64,000 nt of DNA from Manis javanica (Eukaryota > Chordata > Mammalia > Pholidota > Manidae). Positions 51,027 through 61,943 of this stretch are shown piece by piece; positions within the stretch are counted from its first letter, which is position 1; each line of letters starts with the position of its first letter. The translations under genes and the position numbers were made by a program. The notes beneath the pieces are model-generated. The model was not told the DNA's origin. It made no database searches and saw nothing but the letters and a program-made list of their open reading frames with translations. Location of the stretch: positions 45,559,001-45,623,000 of the forward strand of contig NC_133161.1 of assembly GCF_040802235.1 (NCBI RefSeq), given 5' to 3'.

Positions 51027-53667
51027 GCAAGCACACTCTGCACACCCGTAATTCCTCCTCTGATACAGATCTCAGCAATACCCTTTGAGTCAACCAGGCC
51101 CCAAACCGAGAACTCCCTGTATCACACTCTTGATATTCTATCATTTGTCAAATTTATCAACTTTAATTCCAAACCATATCTCCGATTCTCACTGCCTTTT
51201 CTAGTCCATCCGCACTTTGTGTTCACTCTTCACTCCCCCTCTCCCGCCCCGGTCTTAAACCACAGCTCCATTCTTAGCAATGGGAGTAGGTCAGCCTTTA
51301 GGTGTGAGGTTGGAGGTGGCAGTCTGACAGTCACGAATTTAAATGATCTCCTAATGGGCTTCTTGTATTCAAAATCCCTACTTTCCAGTTAAACATCATG
51401 TTTGTCCCATTTTCTTCTTTAGATCTAGATGAGACATCCACAGCAAATTAGGACAAAACTCCCTTGACCTGGTGTTTAAGGCCTTCAAGAATCTGACCAC
51501 TGTCCATGTTCCCACCTCCCACCCCACACATTTTATATACCACCCGCACTTGCCTGTTCCCTATTCCCTGTATGGGTCACGCACTGGGGATCTCAAGGTC
51601 AGTATTCCCTCTGCATGATACTACGGCCTTTCCCTCCAAACCTGCGGATTAAAAGCACCTTCATCTTCCAAAGCCTGGCCATAAAGCCTCTTCAGAGAAG
51701 CCTCAATTCACCTGAGTCAGATTTAATTCTTTGCATCCTTTGCATTTCAACTCATATACTTATTGTATTAGTAGCCATACATTTTAGAAGTTTAACCCTG
51801 ATAAGCAGACAGCAGGTGGGGTTTCCTAAGCCCTTGAGATCTAGAGGAGACTGGCTCAGAGCCTTTCATAATGCCCTTGGGAAACCAAAGCCTCCTCAAG
51901 GTTTCTGCCACTTCAGGGGAGTTTATGTCTCATGTACACATTTGCTTCCAGGTTCCTACTTTCATACATCCTGCCTCTGTTCTCTTATGGTTTCAGAAGC
52001 ACAGCTGAAAGCCTATGTGTTCCTTTCCCTTCTTCCCCCACTCCCCTCAAAAAATGCCCCCAAACATTCACATCAAACATTCCTGCACAGACTATTACAA
52101 TGTGGGTGCAGAACAGGGGGGCCTTCCATTGCAAGAATCATCAGCACCCTTGCACTGAGGACTGGGCACCCTTGGCGCTCACAGGGCCATTGGCCATCAC
52201 AGACAGGAGGGTTTCATCGGGCACAGCATCCACTCAGCCACCTCCCTCAAGCCAATCTGCTGGTTCCTTGCTCTCCGTGAACTATCTTTGCCCTCTGCCT
52301 AACCTCTTATGAATGAAGCAAACTGTTCCCCTTGCTTTGTGTGGAGCGCCGTTAGCCATTCTTACTGGGGCCTCCGACTTACTCTCAAGTTCCACCCCAC
52401 CTCACCCCTTTATAGCTTGTCAAGGTTTGTTCCCAAAGGCAGGTTCGTCCTTCACAACTCGTTGCCAGCTGCTGAGCTCATATCATTCACATCTCGGTGT
52501 GCATCTGTCTTCCCCAAGTAAGTTCTCTGAGGGAGAAATTATGTCTCACTCAACCCTTCCAGGGCTTGGCACAATGTCTTATATATAATATACACTCCAA
52601 AAAAAAAAAGTATCAAAATAAAATCACTACTTTAATGTGAAAATACTGTGTGAATTAGAAACAGAAACAAGTATTTTTGTTATGAGAATCACAGAAGGGC
52701 CACACCGGAGCACACAAATGTAACTCATACAACATACTCTTATTTTTTTAATGACATTCCTTTTATATTTTTAATAAAATGGGGCCACCTTAAACTCTCC
52801 CTTAAAAATACAGTAGCATCTGTTTACATGAATGCCAGCAATTCTAGAGGACAGCAGAAATAAATTGAAGGTCATGACAGCTGCAATGAATCAAAATGAG
52901 ATGTAAGCTTTCATTGTTCCTAATAACCATCGAATGTCTTTATGACAATTATGACAGGGAAAGGATTTTGCATAAACGGAACAGATCTTTCACTGGAGAA
53001 AGGAAACATTAACAGAATAAAGGGAGGGTTATTTTTAGTTCACTTCTGTCAATTGTATTTTTGCACTACACTTCCTAAGATTAGGCCTGCTGATTGAGGC
53101 TATATGTAATCAGAGCGACATAGGCTGATGCAACCATTGCTTCCGCAAACTGAGATATATCCCCATCCACTGTTCTTCCTTTGCCCTGATGGATTCCTGC
53201 CTCCTTGGTATGTCAGTGAAGTCAACCTCACATCTTAAGAAAGTGGCCTCAGCCGTGCTCAGGGAAAAGGCCATTAAAGACCATGAGGCTACTGACTCCC
53301 AGGCCAAAGACCATTCAGGGTCCAAAGCAGCTGGAAGTCACAAGACTTTAAGGTACACAATATCAATATAGTCAACAAACATCAATAGCTTTTATGTGCC
53401 TGCTTCTACACTGATCTCTAGTCACATTTAATTCCATTTTTAGAGCCAATAATACTTGTACTGGCAGAAAATATGACTAAGTTATATATGACTGTAAGAC
53501 ACCATAAAAAATGAATATATAAATATTTTTAAAAGATCACATTAAAAAATTCCACTAATCTTTGGTTCTTATTCTATTCATTTTGAGAAACAATGTCTTC
53601 AAAGATTTTTAAGGATGATGAATCTTTAACAAAACATGGAATTTAAGTCTTAAAAAATCTGATGTTG

Positions 53668-54852
53668 ATCTCCCCAGGCAAGGGAAACAAAAGCAAAAAT
53701 GAAAAAGTGGGACTATATCAAGCTGAAAGGCCTCTGTACAGCAAAGGACACCATCAGTAGAACAAAAAGGTACCCTACAGTATGGGAGAACATATTCATA
53801 AATGACAGATCCGATAAAGGGTTGACATCCAAAATATATAAAGAGCTCATGCACCTCAACAAACAAAAAGTAAATAATCCAATTAAAAAATGGGCAGAGG
53901 AGATGAATAGACAGTTCTCCAAAGAAGAAATTCAGATAACTAACAGACACATGAAAAGATGCTCCGCATTGCTATTCATCAGAGAAATGCAAATTAAAAC
54001 CACAATGAGATACTACCTCACACCAGTAAGGATGGCTACCATCCAAAAGACAAACAGCAACAAATGTAGGCGAGGTTGTGGAGAAAGAGGAACCCTCCTA
54101 CACTGCTGGTGGGAATGTAAATTAGTAACCATTGTGGAAAGCAGTATGGAGGTTCCTCAAAAAGCTCAAAATAGAAATACCATTTGACCCAGGAATTCCA
54201 CTCCTGGGAATTTATCCTAAGAATGTAGCAAACCAGTTTGAAATAGACAGATGCACCCCTATGTTTATCGCAGCACTATATACAATAGCCAAGAAATGGA
54301 AACAACCTAAATGTCTATCAGTAGATGAATGGATAAAGAAGATGTGGTACATATGCACAATGGAATATTATTCAGCCATAAGAAGAAAACAAATCCTACC
54401 ATTCGCAACAACATGGATGAAGCTAGAGGGTATTATGCTCAGTGAAATAAGCCAGGTGGAGAAAGACAAGTACCAAATGATTTCACTCATATGTGGAGTA
54501 TAAGAACAAAGAAAAACTGAAGGAACAAAACAGCAGCAGACTCACAGAACCCAAGAATGGACTAACAGTTACCAAAGGGAAAGGGACTAGGGAGGATGAG
54601 TGGGAAAGGAGGGATAAGGGCAGGGAAAAAGAAGGGGGTACTATAATTAGCATGTATAATTAGCATGTAAGGTGGGGCATGGGGAGGGCTGTGCAACACA
54701 GTGAAGACAAGTAGTGATTCTACAGCATCTTACTATGCTGATGGACAATGACTGTAATAGGGTTTGTGTGGGAGACTTGGTGAAAGGGGGAGCCTAGTAA
54801 ACATAATGTTCTTCATGTAGTTGTAGATTAATAATAACAAAACAAAAAACAA
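53668..54852 (+). mobile_element. Relatively young L1, 5'-truncated, with perfect target-site duplication
   Basis: About 1.2 kb. It is flanked by identical 16-base copies of aaaaaatctgatgttg (53652-53667 and 54853-54868). It encodes the ORF2 C-terminus in two frames: a first part with [18 protein letters not shown] and [11 protein letters not shown], and a second with [20 protein letters not shown] and CTMEYYSAIRRKQILPFATT. A frameshift lies near 54130-54190. The 3' UTR has ggtggggcatggggagggc and ends in an A-rich tail. The perfect duplication implies a later arrival than the other L1s here. Confidence 0.92.
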
Positions 54853-54989
54853 AAAAAATCTGATGTTGGGAGTCGGGTGGGCTGTGCTTGTGCAGGGGCA
54901 GGAGGTAAAACAGAACTCTATACTTTCCACTCAATTTTGCTATGAACCTAAACTACTTTAAAAAATAAAGTCTATTTAAAAAATCCAAT

Positions 54990-55003
54990 CACACACACAC
55001 ACA
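54990..55003 (+). repeat. Short (CA)n microsatellite
   Basis: Seven CA units. Confidence 0.85.
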
Positions 55004-57460
55004 GGTATATTCCAGTGATGATGGAAATATTTAAAAGAAAATCATAATATTAAATCACTCTGGTCATCAAAGTCACAGGGTAGGGCAGCCAAGTTATGGT
55101 GGAGGCCCCAGATAACACCAATGGCCAACTGGTGGTCCCCAGGAGTTGGAGATCTGGAAAGTGTGTTTTGTCACTGAATTGGTGATAGCCTGCAAAGAGC
55201 TTTTTGATTTGTTTTGTTAAAAATGAATTAGACAACTGATAAGCCGGGAAGAAGAAGGTATAGGAGCCATGTACTATGGAAAAGGTTTAGGAAAAGCTTG
55301 TGGAAGTAGAATTTTAAACAAAGAATGTATCAATTTTTTTGTGGAATGCAGTGGAGCGTAATGGAATAAAAATTAAGAAAAATAGGTTCATTTATTTATA
55401 TTTTTCTCAAATAATTTTAAAAAATGGTGCCGTGATTCTTTTTGAAAGGGAAGCAACTTGGTTTACTTTCTGAAAAGCTGGGTTATGAGGGAGCAAAGCT
55501 CAAATGAACTGTGTCACAGCCAGGAAAAGGGGGTGGTGCGGAAGGTGCCGAGGGAATGAAATGAGATGGTACGGAAGTGCCCAGAGGGGGTGCCCTGGGC
55601 GCCTCCTGCTCAGTCTTCAACTTTGTGAGGAACGAAGCCATTTTCACCTGATCCCTTAATGACTAAGGTCTATTTTCACTCTGTTCTGGCTCAACCTACC
55701 CTCTTTATTCTTTGCTTCAATGAATACATATTACTTTGCATTCTTATTTTTTCATGTGTCTTATCTGAGGGTAGAGACCAATGGGTTTCACTGATTTGAG
55801 AATCTCATAGCCCAGCATAATCATTCACAAACAAATTCCAGATATCAGAGTAATTTATGCCTACTGGCCAGAAGATTTTAAGATTTCCTAATGAAATGTA
55901 ATGGAAATAAAAAAAGAACTCTTTAAATGTCTTATGCTGCCCATGAAGTCCTTACATGACATGTATTCTACCCTGACAATCTGCTGTCCAAGGGTATGAT
56001 CCCATTTTCTATCAAGAGCCAATGATTCACAAGGCAACATAAATATAAATAAATAAGAATAATAAAAAGAAAATTAGACTATCTAGGCTGATAACAACCC
56101 TATGGATTTTAAAAGAGAACTATAAAGTGTTTTACTTTGCAAAATTTTAAAGAAGGAAACAAAGTGATTTATCAAGTATGACCAATATTTAGGGATGGGA
56201 AAACAACAGTTTTTAAGACTAGATAAGGGAGATATATAATAGGGAAGAATGTGGAAGAATGAACAAAGGAGGAAGCAGAAATATATACAACTACCCCATA
56301 GATATGAATGAAGGTGGCAAATGTGTGTGGTGGGTTACAGGGGAAAAGACAGATAAGCCTATGAGGGAGCTATCTATTATCTACATACATACATATGTTT
56401 ATGAGAAACACACAAAAGAAGGCCTACAGAGAGGCAAAGCTAGGGTTGCCAGATAAAATAGAGGATGGCCAGTTAAAATTGAATTTCAGATAAACAACAA
56501 AATTTTTAAAACATGTCCATATTTGTGCCATTCTTAAACTAAAACAATTATTTGTTCTAGTTTAATTATTTTAGTTGTTTAATGGAAATTAAGGTTAACT
56601 GGGTGTCTCGTATCTTTATTTGCTAACTCTGGCAACAGAGACAAAGTAATAAAGGGAAGGTGGTCAGAAAGAGTGAAGGAGACAAAAAGGGCTGCAGTAA
56701 GATGATGCATAAAAAAACGGACTAATCTTCATTTATGGTTTCTCTGGGACCATTAAAGACTTTCAACTATTTTGTACTTCCGTAAGTATAGGTCTACCCT
56801 AGGGCCTCCTGAGGCCTACCTGGGTGCACTCATACACTCCAGCCATAACTGAGCCCATCACTCCAGCAGGAGTCAGTACAGTTAGTAACTATGAGGTCCA
56901 AAAAAGGGAATCAACAGCTGCTGTGTGGCCTGCGAGCAGAGCTATTTGCTTTGTAATGGCTGAAAGACCATCCTATAATGAATTCTAAAACCACCAAGGA
57001 ATAAACACAACTCTTCATATAAGCTTCTAGAAAGAGAAGTTATCTGTCCATTGATTGTGAAATGCATTATTCCTGCAGTACACTCAGCAATTTATGTCAT
57101 TAGAAGCAAAGGGCTTAGGAGCCTTTAAACAAGGTCTTTAGAGGCAGAAGGGCCTTTTTAGTCAGAGATTCTGCGTTTTTCTAAGCAGAAGACAAAGTAA
57201 GACAAAATAGAACAAGTCAGAACAAAATTTTAAAAAGTACAAAAACTTTGGGGGAAGGATGTGCATACACAGCAGGGGAGTGACCATACAAGATGCAGCT
57301 TCTGTCTGGGGATGGCTGGCTCCAAACTGGATTTGCCCCATGTGACCTTTCCTCAAGGCATGGTGGAGCAGCTGAGAGGACAGATGCTGGGAGATTACTG
57401 AGCCGAAGGAGCTGGGGAGTGCTTTCTGCACTGGCCTACTAATAAAGGCACTGTGTATTC

Positions 57461-57838
57461 TTTTGCTAGGGGGGCCATAACAAAGTACCACAGCCCAGGT
57501 GGCTTCAACAACAGAAATTTATTTTCTCACAGTCCTAGAGGATAGAAGTTCAAGATTGAGGGGTTGGCAGAGTTGGTTTTTTCTGAGGCATGTCTCCTTG
57601 GTTTGCAGAAAGCCATCTTCTCCCTGACTTCACATGGTCTTCCCTGCATGTGTGTCTGTGTCCTAAACTCCTTTTCTTATACAAACACCAGTCATATCAG
57701 ATTAGGGCCACTCTAATGACCTCATTTCATCTTACTTACCTCTTGAAAGACCCAGTCAGTCACATTCTGAGGTACCTGGTGTTAGGACTTCAACATAGGA
57801 ACTTGGCAAGGGGCAGAGGCACTTTTCAGCCCATAACA
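57461..57838 (-). mobile_element. MaLR-type LTR (MLT1/MST-like), solitary
   Basis: On the plus strand it reads ggccataacaaagtaccacagcccaggtggcttcaacaacagaaatttattttctcacagtcct, then ttcttctga, ttatacaaacaccagtcatatcagattaggg, and gttaggacttcaacatagga. This is the reverse complement of a MaLR LTR and a better preserved relative of 3431-3849. Confidence 0.8.
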
Positions 57839-59069
57839 TGTCCACCAAGTGTTGAAGCTATGTAGCCATAACCCATCTCCCAGCACACAATTACCAAAAA
57901 GAAGTTGGCAATTGCCAACAAGCCACTGGGCTTAGGTCACTTCTGCCTCAGGGTCGGTCCTCTGTATGCCTCAACGGATCTGAGATCCTCTTATGTAAAA
58001 CAGGACATCCAATTTGACTCTGACCCATTTTAACAGTGTGTCAAGGTCAAACGATGTTAAAATTAGTCCGCCTGTGGCCACATCATGTTATCTGTAATAA
58101 GACAGTAATACCAATAATTACTAGCAGATATTTATATTGCATATTGGAATGACACATTCCATATTTTAGCCTCCTGCTTCATCTCACTGAGGACTGAACT
58201 GAGTCGCAGCTGAAAATTCTTTTGAAGGCCTCAAAATAGTGTTCTATAAATACAGAGAAAATTCTGGGAGAAGTGCATCTCTGGTGCAATCTTTTAAATT
58301 CTTTTTATGCCAATGTCACTACCAGCAGGTGGTTTGACTGTGTAACATGAGCTTTGGTGTCACCAGTTTGCCCCAGGAAGGGTGTGTTGTCATTCACTGA
58401 ACACGAATTTCCTGAGCAGCTTCCAAGGCTGGGCGCCGTGCTCTGCGCTGCTCATTCAGTGAAGGGCAAGGCTGGCGCGATCTTCCACCTCAGAGAGTTT
58501 ATCAGTGTGTGGCAGAGACAGGTGAGAAACAAATCATCTGAAGCGTAATGGTGCTTAAACTTGGCGAGATGCTTCCCAGACATGAATGTAGCAAGGATAT
58601 GTGAGCTTTTATTTCATAATGAGTTCACATGAATTCTAAAGCCAGGAAAAAAGTTAGTAAAGGAAAAAGAGCATCCGTATGCACAAAAACAAATGAACAC
58701 TTTTATGGCCCTGCTATGTCTTCTACATGTATTAATTGATCTTTATTTCAATAATGAAGCAGAAAGTATATTAATAGAGAACAAAACTATGGCATGGAAA
58801 TTTTAAATAATTTTAAGGAAGTTTAAGTCATGACCCAAAGCCACACTTTTTCCAGGATAGGAACAAGCAAGTCTTAACCACCAAGCTGTGTTACCTCTAA
58901 AAGAAGGGGACGCACCAGCCACACAAAGGTCCCTGCGGAAATCAAAATGGGAGGAGCACTGTCAGAGAAGCCATTATGCCAGTCGCGCTCTCAGGCCTCC
59001 TAACATGGGCTGCTCTGGGGCTTTGGGGGAAGCCCCAGACATCTCTGCCGCAGGCGCAAGCCCTGGAGG

Positions 59070-59210
59070 CCATGTGGTACAGGGACAGAATGCAGGCAAA
59101 GGAGCACAGAGACCCTACCAGTTGCATGACTCTGAGCAGGTACTTGACCTGGCCAGGCCTCAGAGCCTACTTCTGTGAACTGGTGACCACAGCAGAGGCT
59201 GCTGGTTCCC
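59070..59210 (+). repeat. MIR SINE
   Basis: gttgcatgactctgagcaggtacttgacctggccaggcctcagagcctacttctgtgaac follows the MIR core (gtgaccttgggcaagtta, cctcagtttcctcatctgt) with heavy divergence. Confidence 0.55.
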
Positions 59211-61239
59211 CCAGCCTGTCTGCTCAGCCCATCCCAGAGGCTGACTTCAGACAGTTACCCACAAGCTATCTGCATGCAGGTCTCTGTCAGCGGGTATTCC
59301 CTGGATGGAAATGCAGTCTGCTGTGGGACTGCAGAAAGTGCTAGAGAGTGACAAGAGTTGTCAGATCAAAACTCCACCCTTGCCTCTCTGAAGCTCTATA
59401 GTCTCTTGGGGGTCCCTTCAGGATGGAGCCCCGGTTTCCCACACTTTCACGTGCTTTCTTCCTTCCACTATCTTTCTTCCACTCCCTTGCCAGGCCCCCA
59501 GGAATCACCTCCCAAGTAAACTATTTGCAACCAAACTATTGCCTTCAAGTCTACTCTTAGGAGAACCCCAAATTAGACAATGATTTTATCTATCTCACAG
59601 AGGGTAAGGAATGATCCAATAAGACTCTTCGGGAAGGGGTTGGTTAGTTTGTCAAGCTGGTTACAGGAGTATACTAGGGGGTTACTATTTTGAGTAATAA
59701 TATGATGGTACTGTTATAATTGTCATGGAAAAGTTTCCATGTCAACAACTGATGCACCCCATTTCTTTCCAAGTTTGTCCTGCAAACCTGAAACTCAGAC
59801 ATCATCACAGATCTGTAGCAGAAACCCCAAGTTTGGGATAGAGAAAACAGAGCAAAGAGAAACAGAGGTTTGGTGCATGCACTGGTTTCTCAAGTAAAGA
59901 GCATTCCAGGCGGGTCACCAGGAAGAAGACTGCATATGAAAAGTTACAGCAGGTCATGAGGGCCTTGACGGTTATTGCTCTGGATGTCAAAGTAGAGAAT
60001 GAGGGAGCTGGGTGCTTGCTGGTCTTGGTTCTCCTGGGGCTGGGCCTTAAAGTAACACATTCCAGAATAATGTGTCTTAATAAAGCTGCCGCATGTCCAT
60101 TCATTTCCCCAGGAGCTAAACCAGGGGTGAGTGTGCTTTTGTGTGAGTTTCTAGAGTTTTCATGTGGAATCTCTTTGGTTCCTCACATCTTCCCAGGAGT
60201 CTGGTGGTTTGCGGCCATGTCTCTTTCTCCCCTTACCTAGCCTCCCCCATTCTGCACTTGAGAATCCAGCCTTTGAAGAACGTGTTTAAAGATTTAGAAT
60301 AGCTTTTCTCTTTAGGCAAAATGAAATGGAAATCAACAGTGCCCCACTTTTCTCCTATAGGATTGTCACCACTCTGGGGCCTGGGAAGTAAAGGGCTGAG
60401 AAGCTGAAGGTTACACAGAGGCACTGGTGGAGCAGATGCACAGAAGCTCAGCTCCTGAGGCTCCTGTTTGGAGCCAGCCCTTCCGGCAGGCTCCTATGGC
60501 TGGTCTTGCCAACACACCTCACCTGCATGTGCCAAGGCGCAGCAGGAACACCACGGAACTTAAACAAGTTCACTGAGCCTTCTAATCAATCACTTGACTA
60601 CTGCTCTTATCCAAGCCAAACAGGCCAAGTCTGGCCCTGTTACTAATGGAAAATTTATGTGCCTTGAACAAAAAACTCTATTATTCATGTTAACATAACT
60701 CAGCAGAGTGAGGAACTGGCCCTGGTCAGAAGAGGCATGGTTTTTCCCAGATCAGAATCAGGAACTGATGGTTCAGTGAAATATCTGGTCAAGAATAGAA
60801 ATGGGAGATTGGGCTAAAGTGACAGCCCCAAGAGGGGAAAGAACTGCTGATGTGTGAGTTTACATTCTGCTGAGAAATTCTGGAAATTACTGGAATGGAA
60901 ATGGAACACCAGTGCACCAAAGAGAAAACCCTGGACACTAGGAACTGACCCTCACATCTTGCCCTGGAGAGCCCCAGGAAAAAGGGAAACCTCTGTCTCG
61001 CTACCCCCTCAGGATCCTCCTGAAGGCAGCCTTTCCTGGTACAGAAACAGAAGGCATCTTGATCAAATCCCACTATGGTGAGTGGAATGACAAGGTGGTG
61101 TCTGGTGGCATGAATGCGACCTAGAACGGTTTCCTGTGTTCTGGAAAGAACAGGGTGAAATGCAGTGAAATTATGCCCTAACACAGGGCTGGGGCAGAGG
61201 GCAGGGCAGCTGCCGCTAACAAAACTGCCCACTTGTCTA

Positions 61240-61400
61240 TGTCAGGCACTGGGCTGATGTTTTCAAAGCATCCCTTCAATTAATTACTTTACCATCCCAC
61301 AGGGTATCATTACTTCTACTTTACAGGTGAGAAAACAAGGTCTAAAAGGATCTGCCCAGGTTTCAGTAGCCAGCAAGTTTGGAGCCAGGTCCATCTGACA
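61240..61400 (-). repeat. MIR SINE (reverse)
   Basis: gtcaggcactgggctgatg, cttcaattaattac, tacttctactttacaggtgagaaaacaagg, and tctgcccaggtttcagtagcc follow reversed MIR order. Confidence 0.7.
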
Positions 61401-61775
61401 TGGAAGCCTGTGGCTGCTCATCCAGCTCAGGTGCCCTCCAGGGCTCAGCTGGTACACTAGAGCCCAGTGGGCAGGGTGCTCTCTTCCCCCACTGGAACCA
61501 CCGTTATTGTTGGTGAGTCTCCACTTTTTTCCATCTCAAGGGGGAAGATAGAACAGCATGCTCCCCGGATGGGTTCAGTTCTTCATAGTGTCCTTTAAAG
61601 AAGTGGGGAAAGACAAGTCATATTCCCGTGAGTCTTTCTCCTGTAGCAACCAGCTTCTTTTTTTTAAAAAAAGTCCTTTCTGTTAGATACAACAATATGC
61701 TTTTGGTGCACATTTTTTAGCAATAGTTGAGAATTAATGGCAAAAAGTAACTCATTTTCCAGCCCTCAGTTGTGT

Positions 61776-61943
61776 TTACAGCCTGTGAGCCAGTGGAATG
61801 GGAATTGCCTGGACATCTTGGCCCCCAGGCAGAGCCTTGAGGGGCGGTAGAGCTCCGTTCCTGTCATAGATCTGACCTCCATCATGGTTGTATGTTTTCT
61901 TCTTCCAGTCAAACCAATAATAATTTCCAGAAAATTTGATGGT
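61776..61943 (-). CDS. Unassigned exon-like open frame with acceptor and stop (possible terminal exon or exon relic)
   Basis: On the minus strand a pyrimidine-rich tract ending ttttggcattgcag is followed by 55 open codons and TAA. The peptide begins TIKFSGNYYWFDWKKKTYNH and ends GGQDVQAIPIPLAHRL. Middle landmarks are DGGQIYDRNG and ALPPLKALPGG. It is rich in aromatic residues at the start and proline near the end. I see no transposon text in it. I do not recognise the family. It lies on the same strand as WIPF3, more than 27 kb upstream of the WH2 exon. It could be the last exon of an upstream minus-strand gene, a pseudogene relic, or chance; no partner exon was found up to 64000. Confidence 0.35.
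   Translation of the reverse strand, partial: TIKFSGNYYWFDWKKKTYNHDGGQIYDRNGALPPLKALPGGQDVQAIPIPLAHRL

Noticed and set aside
51615..52280. 221-codon plus-strand ORF in the upstream intron
   Set aside because: Longest ORF outside known features, but with low-complexity, chance-like composition, no domain, no visible splice context, and repeat-like sequence just before it.
54132..54503. 123-codon ORF as a cellular gene
   Set aside because: Clear L1 ORF2 C-terminus within a 5'-truncated insertion.
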